From Rhea pennata (Eukaryota > Chordata > Aves > Rheiformes > Rheidae): a stretch of 64,000 bases of DNA. Within the stretch, counting starts at the first letter, position 1. The number at the start of each line of letters is the position of its first letter. The notes beneath the pieces are model-generated. The model was not told the origin of the DNA. It did no database searches and saw nothing but the letters and a program-made list of their open reading frames with translations. Location: NCBI RefSeq assembly GCF_028389875.1, contig NC_084666.1, positions 66,596,422 to 66,660,421 on the forward strand, written 5' to 3'. Positions 1 to 11,200 of this stretch are shown piece by piece. Both the position numbers and the translations under genes were made by a program.

Positions 1-329
1 TTTCACCCAGCAAAATTTTAACTTTATCCATTTCTGCCAGTGGTTTGGGCATGTTCCGTGCTGCATTTCACTTTTGCCTTGATTCGTCTCATTTTGTTTC
101 TTTTGGGGGCTCATTGCCAAGGTGCAGCCCGAGTGCACCTTGGCCTCAGGTAAAGCCCAATCCCCCAAATCGGACCTGCCCAGGAGGCTTTTATTCTCAT
201 GCAGAAATATGAAAGCTAGGGCAAAACTAGGGGAAGAAATCCTGCTATCTCCATGGACCGCATTTTGAGCTGCTTGCCTGAAGTTTCTGCTCTTTGCCTT
301 GTTAGAAACCCCGTGCGAAGAGCAGGCGA

Positions 330-760
330 GACCGAAGGTGCTCGGCCCGAATCGGTACGTGACTTCCGCATTTGATTCCTCCCTGACCACGAACGTATCC
401 GGGCACAAACGCTTCGCTGCGCCCATCCTTTGCTCGTTGGGCTATCGTCAGGAAGGTGAGCCGTGCTCCCATCAGAAAGCCCTCGAAGAAAGCGTGACAT
501 TTTGTGACGCTGGAAGGCAGGAGAGATAGATGGCTGAGCCGTTCCCTGCACTTAGGCAATCTGATTGATGTGACAAGTGCAAATGAGCTCGCTAATCCCG
601 CCACCGTCCCGGCTCTTCTCCCCAGCAGTCGCTGCTTGAGCGCAGCACCGAGGCGGCGCGGTGAAGTTTCCACAGGGGCCTGCCTACGCCGCGCTGGATC
701 GCGGCCAGGGCCACCACGGCTCGGTAACGCCGAGCCTGGGTTTGCTCGGCAAATGGAAGA
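330..760. promoter_or_regulatory. CpG-rich patch without recognised gene
   Basis: CpG dinucleotides are frequent through 330-500 and again at 600-740, unlike the AT-richer flanks. This resembles an unmethylated island or distal regulatory element. I see no TATA box and no convincing coding exon; the open frames here look like by-products of GC content. It could be the promoter of a transcript that starts here and leaves the window on the left. The stretches 1-330 and 760-1,900 show nothing I can name. Confidence 0.35.
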
Positions 761-1919
761 GAACGTCTCCCAAGGAATTAAAAAAAAAAATAAAAGGAAA
801 ATTCAAAAGAGCCTCGCACCGAAATAACACTTGCAATTAAGTACAAAAATCCCAAAATTGACAAAAAGCTCCCAACCTTGACTTTGGGCAGAAAGAAAAG
901 GCCCCGCTAGCGAGCCCCTATGTTTCTGTAGGCACTGCACTGTGGTTTCTGCCTTGGCTTTACGTCAGTGTGCTAGTGCTGTTGTTTCGCCCCTGGTATC
1001 AACAGAGCTCGCCTGGTAGGTGGGTGGGTATTGGGATTCATATTGTAAAGAAAATCAGGAATGCTCGAGCCTTTTTCTTTTTCTTTTTTTTTTCCCCCCA
1101 AGCTTTTGAAAGTCCACTGGGGACCCCTAATGTTCATTTGATGCAGAGGCACACACTTCAAAGCCAAGCCTGCAAAAACCTTTTTAGAGATCTATGGGTT
1201 GGACAATTTTAATGTGCTTTTATTATTAGCAGTAATGCTCCCTTTTTTCTCCTTCTTCCTCTCTAGAGTAGAGTTAAGCATGTTTCTGGGAAAACTCTGA
1301 AAAGTCCTCAAAACTTTCAGGAAAATGCCATTTCAGAAGTGTGAAAATATCTCATTAATGGTAGCACCCCTAGAAATGCTTTTCGATGAAGAAATCTTCC
1401 TGCTACCCAGGTAAGGCACAGCACTCCTTCCTGCCCTCAGCAACGGTAGGAGAAACACGTAACATGGTAGGAGAAACATAGCCAACCAAGAAGTCTGCAG
1501 GATAAAAATTACACCTGTTTTACCCCATAGTAATGTATGATCTGTTTAAACAAACAGTCATATAAGGGGGGAAAAGGTAATAAAATAGGTGAAATGGCAA
1601 CATAAACAGAACTAGTGGTCATTGTAAAAGTTATTGAGAGGAATAATTGTGTTTTATTTAAGGGTATCGGTGACAGATCGGTAGATATCCAACCCCCAAC
1701 GCATCCCCACTGCCTATGCCCTGCACTTCCGTGTGGCCACTTTGCTTTCCTGGGGGGAAAAATAAATCTCCGTTGCTGCTGATTATAGGGGAAAATGCAG
1801 CTAGGCCAAGAACAGGCCAAGAAACTGGGGCTGAGCTGTGCTAAGCCACCTAAAACTGCAGGAAAAAAGGACAGTGAGCGAGTAGAGCATAAAATTCGTG
1901 TGGCCCAAAGACCTGTTAG

Positions 1920-3540
1920 CTGCTCCGGGCACAGTCGGCTTTTCCTCTGCCCCTTCCCCAAGCCGCAGCAGGCTGCACGGCGCCCGCGCGAGGTCGCCCC
2001 GCTGAGGGGGCTCGCTGCAGAAATGCGTCGCCTTTCCCACCGCGGAGGGTTTCTTTTCCGTCTCGCGGCCGAAGGCAGCGGCACGGGGGAATCCTGCAGG
2101 CCCTTACCGGCGGGCAGGCGGCAGCCGCACCGACCCCCTCCGCAGCGGTGCGGCAGGAGACCGCTGCAGACGGGGCTGGGATGCAGTGCCCTCTTCTCGT
2201 TCGTGTCTCTGTCCCCAGGTTGAAGTGAATCAGGGAAACCTGTGCGTCCCAAGTGGCTTCCGACGTAATGAAAGTCAATTAGAGCAATTAAAATGGAGCT
2301 GATAACTGCAGGTTTTCACCACCGACTCTGCGTTAAATGTGTACTCCGTGTGGCTTGCAAGTAAGTGAAAGTGCGGAGAGAGGAAAGGATCTTCTTTTTA
2401 AAGCAGTTAAATTGCCTCTAATTAGCAACACAACTGTAGTCAAAACATAATGTGAGGATAATAAATTGATATTTGCATAATGGAAAAGCTACCAAAATGT
2501 ACTTCAAATAAGCTGAATTAGATTATAATTAGCACAGTGTTTTGGGAAAGAAAATCCTTCTAATTGCCTGCGTACAGTCCGTGCCAGCGAGGAGAGGTCT
2601 CGCAGCTGCCAGGAAGTCAGGGGGGCCGTTTGCAGGATGAACGTGCGGCGAGCAGGGGGCCAGGCTGTGGGCCGGTGCCGGGGTTGCGGGGCGCATGCCT
2701 GCGCCTGCCCATCGCCAGCGGCCCCAGCAAGCCGGGTTCGTGGGCAAGCTTGCAGCTGAGCTGCCAAAAACAGCGATGTGAAAACGAGATCACCGCTGAA
2801 AAGCCAGCCCTGCGCGTGCTCGGGGCCTGGGTCGCTGCTGTTGTCCCCACGTACGCGGTGACGGAGGCGAAGGCTGTTGCCTGCCCCGGCTGTGCCGAGA
2901 GCTGTGCAAACACGCGAGGGGTCGGGGCCTGGGTTTTGGCCATCGTTCAAAGGCTTTTGTGTCTCGGGCTGAGTCTGCGCTAGACAGGTTTGTGCTGGCC
3001 GAGAAAGGGAGCAGCCTTTACAGCGACGCGGCCGACCCTTGCGGCTGCTCTGGCTGGACCAGAGATTAACACTTGATGCTGAGTGGCTCCAAGTGGCAAC
3101 TTTGGTGGGTTTTTTTTTCTCTCTTAATAGAAGAAAATAACAGAAAAAGGTGATTCATGCAAATACAGCTAACACCTGCTGGCAACCTTAATCTTTACCC
3201 TAGGCGCCTCCCGGGAGCCGCTGCGGCTGACCCCACCGGCTGGTGGCGAGAGCCGTCGCGAGGGAGCAGCCGGTGCCTGGAAAATCCCAGGGCGCTCTTG
3301 GTTTATCTTTCCCGGCCAAGAACCGCGGAGGAGTCGCCGGGCTCGAGGCAGCAATCTTGTCTTTCTCAGCAAACAAGGACAAGCCCGGGAGAGGAGTGGA
3401 TCGGCTGGTTTTCCTCTTTTGGTAATGGAGAGAGCAGGAGCACGTTTTCCTCGCTAGCTTTTTTTCTTTTATCCGAGGCCAGGAGGAGGATGCTGGTACA
3501 CCGGAGTGCACTTGCAGCCTGGCGATTTGGGGGAACATTG
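1920..3540. promoter_or_regulatory. Cluster of CpG-rich patches around an AT-rich core
   Basis: Three CpG-rich patches (about 1,920-2,225, 2,570-2,960 and 3,200-3,540) are separated by AT-rich DNA. Long open frames on both strands occur here, but several frames are open at once, which is typical of GC-rich non-coding sequence. No splice-supported exon was found. The arrangement suggests a distal regulatory cluster. The stretch 3,600-6,600 shows nothing I can identify. Confidence 0.3.
2270..2540. promoter_or_regulatory. AT-rich block with homeodomain-type motifs (candidate conserved non-coding element)
   Basis: This AT-rich block between CpG-rich patches carries several TAATTA/CAATTA core motifs (for example near 2,276, 2,287, 2,417 and 2,525) and a TTTGCATAAT octamer-like match near 2,472. 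Such clusters are common in vertebrate developmental enhancers. There is no open frame of note. The enhancer role is inference; no conservation data are available here. Confidence 0.3.
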
Positions 3541-6500
3541 CACCCCAGTAAACATGCCTGGAAAAGAAAGACGCCTTCTAACGGGTGGTTTTCAGTTCAT
3601 TTGCTTCTGACGATAGAAAGTCATAACTGGATAGAGGATATATAAAATTCGAGGTAGTATAGGTAGGTGCATTTACTTCTGTGTTACGAATGGACATATA
3701 AATACGGATTTTGTTCTGCAGTTTCTTCAAGAGCAAAACTTTGAGCACTGTTTGGCCATAGCTCCCTACTGCATGTCAGCCGGGTGCCAGGGCTCACAAC
3801 GAGACCTGAAACCTTTTGTGGAGGGACGTCCCTGCTTGGGACGGGTTCCTCACAGAGCCCTTGCTCTCGCTGGGGCCCTCAGGAGACTCCTCGCGTGGCC
3901 CCTGCCTTCGGCAGTTAACTTTGGGGGACATCAGGCTAGCTGGCAGCCTAGACGTGCGACGTTCGTAACACCTTAATGGTGCCAGCCCTACCTCCCGGCT
4001 TGGAGCTGGTTTGTCGCCGCCTTTCATCTTCCACCTGTGATCCCCTAACGAAATAAAGCAACTTTCTACATCTTTTAAAATGCTGAATTGAGACTGCCAA
4101 CTAAATGGGAAAAGTTGTTTCCAAATATTGATTTCAGCTTGCTTAGTAACAGGTTTCAAAGCATTTTTGAGCTGAGTGACTCCTGCTTTTATCACACTCA
4201 GAATGTATCCTGAAAACACAGCTTAAATAATTTGTCATAATATTTGGTCCCTCTTTACTAACTGCTTGGTGCTGGGTAGGAAGCATTGAAAACAGAGTTA
4301 TTTACACCAACGGTCATTTGGCTTAATTAAGGGGTTTTGGCTGGTGGAATAAACATCTAAGAGAAGGGAATTCAGGCATTTCTGTGGCCCAAGCACAAAG
4401 GAAAACGCTCACAGAGAGGGAGATGCTGGAAGCACTGTTAACACCAAAGAAATGGTGTGAGGCACACTGTTGCAGATTTCCAAGAAAAAGGGAAAGAAAA
4501 TCAATAGTTGAGGTATCAGCCACGAAACATCCTTGCTCTCCACGGCTTCCAAGCAAGCCCTGGCTCTGCTTTTGCTCCCACGCTGGTCAGGTGCCGTGCG
4601 TGCTCCGTTTTAACAGCACACCGATGTGCCTGGCTGCTTTCTGAGAGCTGCTCACCTTGGAACAGTTTCAGTGCCACGTTTTACTTACTGAAGAGGTGCT
4701 GCCCTGGGAAACAAGCTTCCAGGGGTTGAACGGAGTGATTGCCGTTTGCGGAGCTCAGGAAGTGCCCGCTCGCCTGCCCTGGCCGTGGGGTCCCCCCTCC
4801 TCTTACAGGACGGTGCCCCAAAACCGGGGCTGCTGCATGGCTCTACAGGAAAACTCTGACAAAAGGTAGGCTGGATATGAACGACAGCACCAGCTGGTCA
4901 TTGACTTCGAGATTATGTTTCGCTGGGTGGTACTGAAAGAAAACCCAGGGGAAAAAATGTATGGAAAATAAATCTGGGGTGGGAGAAATCGGTTTCTCAG
5001 TGAGTTGGTGTAACGATAAAAATTGTTGTGTAAGAGCTAGTTCTGTAAGTTGCGCTACACCCGTGAACATCTTTCCCTGGTGAAGTATTGGCCCAGAATT
5101 GAATTGCAATAGCCTTCTCCCACTGGCGCTTGATAACTGGCTATATTACCTCAGAGGGTTTTTTTTTTTCCTGTCAAAATATAATGCGAGGTTGCTCTTG
5201 ATTTATTTTCCAGCTTTACTGCTTCTTGTCAAAAACCAGGCAACTCGGAAAGCAATTGGTGCAACACTGGGCGGTAAGTCACTCAGCTGTTACGTGAGAT
5301 CGGGTCCGCCGGGGAGGACGGGTGTGGACCTAATGAAACTGCAGTGGAGGTGAAGGAAAAATGTAGTATTTGGACATGCTTTTTGTAGTGAATGAGAACA
5401 AAGGAACTGCAAAATGAATAATATGCTGGCAGCATGTCTTGTCGCTGAAGCTAAGGCAGCGTGAACCTTGCTGCGAACACGTCGCTCTGACTCCGGTGTC
5501 TCGCAGCCCGTGTCAGTGAGCACCGTGGACAAGGCAGGAAAGCTTGCCAGAGCGAGCCAGGTCTCCGCACAGAGCCCCGGGGGGCCCGTGCCGGGCTCTG
5601 CACAGCCCTCCAACGCCGTTGCCCTTCAGACGGGAGAAACGTCATACCTCAAAAACTGTTTTCTGGAGGTGGGTGTCTCTGGCTTTCGCTGAGCTCCCCT
5701 GGGCAGACTTCAAGGAATTCAGCCAGTCTTCAGCATAATGTGATTTTTCTTTGCTGCTGAAGGCACATTTCTCTGACCTGGTGCCTGTGGGTGAGAATTT
5801 GAGATACAGCAGTACGTGCATGAATCGTTGCCAAGAAACTGCTTCACTTGTATCAAACCTGGGGCCATTCTGTCATTTTGTTATAAACAAATAACATGGC
5901 ACCAGCTGTGCTGCTTTCATCCAAGCACGCACACAATGCAAGGCAAAAAGCAGCCTGCAAACCTTTGATGTTGCCACCCTACAGCACCATAAAGAAAGCT
6001 CTGACAACCATTATTTTTGTTTCCTCATTGCCTTGGAGCTTCATATTATCCAAGCTAATGACAGACAATCTCATAGCATGCAGCCGTGTGGAAGGAGCCT
6101 CACAGCTTGCCCATTAAGCACCAGTAACAGTACTGCAGGAGGTGTTTAACCTCAGAGGTCTATTAAAACACAAGGTCCTCTAGAAGCAAAGCAGTTTCTG
6201 TTTGTTTTTGGTTTTGTTTTTTCTGGTATCAGTGTGTCCATGCAGTATGCAGGATAAGTGCATGTGGAGAAGTGCATCAGGAGACTGAAGGTATTGTATT
6301 TTTCCTGCTCGAGATACAAAGAGAAGTAAACCACAGGCCTGAAACAAATGTCCATTGCACTTAACTGATGTGTCTATGTGTATGTATGAGACACATAGCA
6401 TAGGTCTAGTTTTCAAATCAGAGAAGAGGATTTACAGCTCATATATGCTTGCTGTTCAAGAAAAACTTGGGTATGAGACATGATCCGGGGCTAACCTATG

Positions 6501-7269
6501 TGAAGGGAAATATTCCCCTTGCCTTCAAAGAGTCCTGGCTCAGGGCCCCAGTCAGCAACTGCTGCACAGGCAGTAGCAATAAGCACCTTTTAAACTAGCA
6601 AACACTATATTGCTTCTCTACGTGAGGGGGAGGGATAAAAGAAACTCAGCTGGTGCCCTACGCTGCTGCTTGCTTTGCAGTACCAGATTTAATAAAAGGA
6701 TGTGTGGGAGGGGAGCACAGAAGGAAAAGACAAAGGATAAAAGCAGGCTAAGGAAGCAAGGGTCTGTAAATCAACCCGAAAGAGTTAACCTGCGATACGT
6801 GCTGGCAGAGATAAGTTGGTGGGGGAGGCAGGAGGGAAGTAAGGCCTCTGTGCTCCTCCACCCCGCATTTGGTGTCACTGGTGCAAAATGCACATCTGGC
6901 CCCGGGAAGCAGATTGCCTTGGGGGCTCCCAGGCTGCCTGGAGGCTGGGCCAACGGGGGAAACAGGAACCTGGGCAAGGAATCCTTTAAGTCTTTGTTGA
7001 TGAGTCACAGTGTAAAAGCAGTTCTTCGAAAACAAACTCGCCCTCCATCACCATCTTGTTTTCTTATTTGCTCTCTCTGCTGCAGCCCTTGGGACGCAGG
7101 CTCGGCTGCACGGTCTCAGACACCGCGAGAAGCTCAGGCACTGACACAACACAAGAAGCAAGCTGGGTGATCATGATAGGAAAAAAATAATGATTGCACA
7201 CCCACAAACGCATCCCAGGGAAAAAAAAATTATCGCTAGCGAAACACCGTGGATCTTTGTTTAGTAAGT

Positions 7270-7620
7270 GCACTTTCTGCTAAATGTAATTACTCCCACT
7301 GTGGCTTTAAACTGAGACCACCTTGAAAATGAAGGCAGTTTCCGCTAAATTTAATTACATTTCCCTGAAACTGGCATGGTAATGGTACAGCTGATAAGGA
7401 ACGGTAGCTATTAAGTGAGGGCATTATTTATATTTTCTATTAAATCACTGTTATTTCTATTATAAGTGACATCATGCATATATCATGCTGATTTACAATG
7501 ATAAAGCTTCAGTCTTGATCATTTATTGCAATGCATAAATACAGCATAAAATACATGCAACACAATCGACAAATTAACACCGTATCAAGCCCCAGATCAA
7601 TATTTGGACCTAATATTAGA
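7270..7620. promoter_or_regulatory. AT-rich block near the 3' end of the minus-strand Sel1-like gene
   Basis: The block is AT-rich and dense in short motifs such as TAATTAC, ATGCATA and AATTAAC, with no coding potential. It overlaps the expected 3' end of the minus-strand gene whose stop codon is at 8,204-8,206. It may therefore be the tail of that gene's 3' UTR, a conserved non-coding element, or both. The interval 6,600-7,170 contains a 186-codon open frame that I do not accept as coding. Confidence 0.3.
7522..7527 (-). terminator. Candidate poly(A) signal of the Sel1-like gene
   Basis: TTTATT on the plus strand reads AATAAA on the minus strand, about 680 bases past the stop codon of the minus-strand gene. 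It is the first canonical hexamer I saw downstream of that stop. If used, the 3' UTR runs from 8,203 to about 7,500. A variant signal closer to the stop cannot be excluded. Confidence 0.4.
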
Positions 7621-8203
7621 GGATCAGTTGGTACAAAGTGTGATCACCAGCTGGCAATTACTTCTCAGTAAAAGAGAGGTGGTTTGCTCTCTCCTTATAA
7701 TTCTAGCAGTTCTTTTTCAGACATTCATATGTCTGTTGTTGTCCATGTAAGCCTTAAAAATACTCCTCTCGTCCATCACACTGTTCCAGAACTGTTCAAA
7801 AATGGTGAACCATAAAACAAAAGGGAGAGTATCAGAACATTGATCATTTCAGGTATTTTCCTATCCCACACTGTGCATTTTATGACAAACAGACTGAATC
7901 ACCCTTGCTGTTAAAACTGAGACTGGAGCTAATCTGTACTGCTCATCGATGAAACTGAATTCAACCTGAATTCTCATCCATTAAAAGAAGTGCATATAAC
8001 TGTATTTTTTTTCCTGCATCTTGCAGCAAATCACTGCTGTAGATCTAATTGTGGTGATCCAGTGCAGAACAAATGTAATGTCCTGTTAATGTTTCGAATA
8101 CTTAAAGACTATAGACATTCAGCAAAGATGAAGCAGAGGAGCCAAACACAAAAAAAAGGCAAGGCTAGAGGAGCGTCGGTGCTTCTAGCTCTGCTGTGGT
8201 TGT

Positions 8204-11200
8204 TCAGGGAAGATTTCTGTTCTTGAGAATATTTTCTAAAAGTTCCTGAGCTTCTTGGAGCCCTTGGGCTGCAGCCACACCAAGGAGCTTTTCCACTTCC
8301 CTGGAGGACATAAAGTCATTATCAGGAACATGTAGAAAGAAGTTTCATTTGCTCCTATATGATTTTTATCTACCTAGGCTTTTTTAAGAGGACCATAACT
8401 ACTTCTGTAAAGTCAGTTCTCCATTATTCAGAAAATTACCTAATTTTCTTTCTGCTTTTCCCTGTCACCTTTGTATGTATGTTTGCATTTTGGTGATCTT
8501 TTCAATTTAATTGAATTGCAATAGAGATGAATTTGGAGCTCTCAGGATACATACTCCTCATACAACTGAACCCATGAGCCCACCTGACCTAATACACAAC
8601 ACAGATCTAAATGAAACATGGTGGTTTCAAGTCATAGGGTTTGCACAAACATTGTTTTTTCACTTCCAGTTAGCTTAAGTTTACTCTCCCCAAGCTCAAT
8701 TTTAAATTTCAAATTAGGAATAAACTTTAAAAACTCAGAAGAAAAAAAACAGAAAAATGATTAAGTTTCACTTTGGTGTAGGCAAGACAAGTCATCTTTG
8801 GCTATCTGATCTTGCTGGGAACATGTGTGTGCAGCTCAAGTATGCATAAGTGCATCAGAGTAAGAAAGATGTGTCCTGAGTAGCTTCAACAAAACCCATT
8901 GGAAATCAAAAGAAAACTTTTAACTGGCTTCCCTAGACTTAAAGGAGGGCAAGAAAGTGGTGCCTCTGAAAAGAAAGACTATTCTTTCTAGCAGAAAATT
9001 TGCGTGCATCTTCAATAGCTCTTTCTATACCAGTATGATTCTCACCGACCCTCACTCCCCCTGGGAAATTACTGATGGAAATACATACACAACCAGATTA
9101 CAAGCATTTTAGGTACCGTGTCATCTAATTTTTAAAACATCAATGGGCTAACCCAAGGGGTTTTGGCTTTCTAGCTACAGATAGAACTGCATTACTGACA
9201 ATATAATGATAAGGCATTAAAATGCTTGGGTAGCAACACCTATAGAGACTGGTATTGGATCACCACCCACTCGGAAAGAACCAGCAATTCAGCTGCAAAG
9301 GAAAAGAACAGGAACAGTTAACATTACCCTTCTTCAAGTGCCATCGTCATGTTTTTGAGTGCTCCCACTGCCAGGTTAAAGGAGGAGTGTGGATGGCCCT
9401 GTCCTGCAGCTTTTCTAAAGGGAGGAAAAAGAGGAGGAAAGAAAATGATAAGAGAAAATGCAGAAGAAGAAAACCTTAGTTTGAATATTTTCAAGTAAGG
9501 TAAGCGCAAACAAGGAGAAGGGTATGTATAAATCAGTATCCTGAAATGACCGCTTTAAAATTGTCAGGCCCTGATTTGGGAAAGGCACTAAGGCTTCGGT
9601 GTGTTACTGAGTATGGATGGCCTTAAAGATGCCTTCCTGGTTCACAACCCCTGGTGTCACAGGCCCAGTTATTTTAGCCCTAAAGATCTTGCAGCTTTAT
9701 GCTATCTTCTTTCACCTTGTTTGTGCCTTAACCAAACGCATCTGAAACATCTGACATGCCTCTCTCTCTCGGCTTTTTGTGCAGAACGGAAAGCCTGTCC
9801 TTCCCATTTCTCAGCAGGAGCTGAAGGGCGCCTGGGCTTGGCTGAGCTGCCCGTGGGTGTCAGAGGAAGAAGCCCCAGCTCTCGCCAGGGATGCAGCTAC
9901 CTCATGCAGCACTGCAGCAGGTACCGCAGCAAATTCACGTGCTGGGGACAGTTGCCTCATTTACATGGCAGAGACCTCCTGTGAGCGTACACAAAGGGTG
10001 GGAAATTCATACACTGCTGCTTTTATTTTCTGTTGCCTAAAGCAGCTTCTGTCCCCTTCCACTCTTAGGCCAGGTCACATTTCCCTGCTGCTACCTGTGG
10101 CTGAAACCTCCCCAGGAAGGCTGCACTGGCCAACACAGTCATGGCAGCACCGATATCCCTCTCCATCAACACACTTTGCCTCCCACTGATTTAAAAAATA
10201 GCAACAGCAGATAGGGAAAGCAGTGAAGCACCTGGCAGCAGTCAGGCGCGATGGGTCTCCCTCCTAACACCCCATGCTGCATCACGGGACGGGTTGACTC
10301 AGCTCTCTTTGCAGGAGGCACTGCTGCCTCTTCTTCCTCCTCTCCTCCCCCAGGAGAGAGCTAATTGCCATGTTGGGAATTGTTTATTCCCGCCTCACCT
10401 GAACCAGTGCATGGCCATGTCCTCATTTTTTTCCACTCCAGCTCCTAGATATGAGACAAAGAAAAGGAAGTGAAGTAATAGTTAGGATATGAAATATGAT
10501 ATCCAAAATAGAGCAGTGTGGTAATGTGCCACAAAGCACGGAACCACATTTGTGTTTCTTTTTTATACACACCCATACTCTGACACCAAGTTAAGCTGGG
10601 CTTGGAGAAATATTACCTTTCAAATATCTCTGTCCCACAAGGTGCTGGGCATTGGGGTACCCCAGATGAGCATACAGATGAGCCACATGGAAATGGAAGT
10701 TCTCATAACACAGCAAGATGTACAGCAGGAGGAGGCCAGCGATGACTATAGCTGACAACTGCAAAAGAGAAGGAGAGTCTTGATGTAAGGAAAAAAAAAG
10801 AAGCAGGGGACCAGTTACAGCAAATATTTCATCTAAACTTTAAGCCTCCTAAAGCTATTCCCCCCAAAAAATGGGAAGAGAGCCTCACACAACAGCAAAA
10901 AATCAAAGTAAGCTTTAATACAGAGCCAGTTCCAACACCCATAAAGCCAGCAGAAAAAACTGCACTGACTTCAGTGAGCAGTGGATCCAGTCTCTAGTTA
11001 ATACTGTCTTTAGCTCTGCTACAGCAAAGGAAACTACAATCGTTTTATTTTCTAGTGGTCCTCTTGAAGAAAAAAAAACATAAGCCAGCATCAGACTTCT
11101 TTGGGCAGTTCATCAAGAGAGTTTGTCAGAATGAGTCTTATTCCCCAGGCAGATGAATCTTCAGCCCATCACCTTTTCACAGCTAACTGCGTCTCCACTG

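Noticed and set aside
1509-2252. 247-codon minus-strand ORF
   Set aside because: It lies in CpG-rich sequence with several frames open on both strands; low-complexity Arg/Pro/Gly content indicates a GC artefact.
2219-2300. Acceptor-like CTGTCCCCAG followed by a short sensible plus-strand frame
   Set aside because: Only about 27 codons before a stop, no matching upstream exon, and it runs into the AT-rich regulatory-looking block.
6610-7170. 186-codon plus-strand ORF
   Set aside because: No domain or compositional sign of a real protein and no supporting splice or promoter context.
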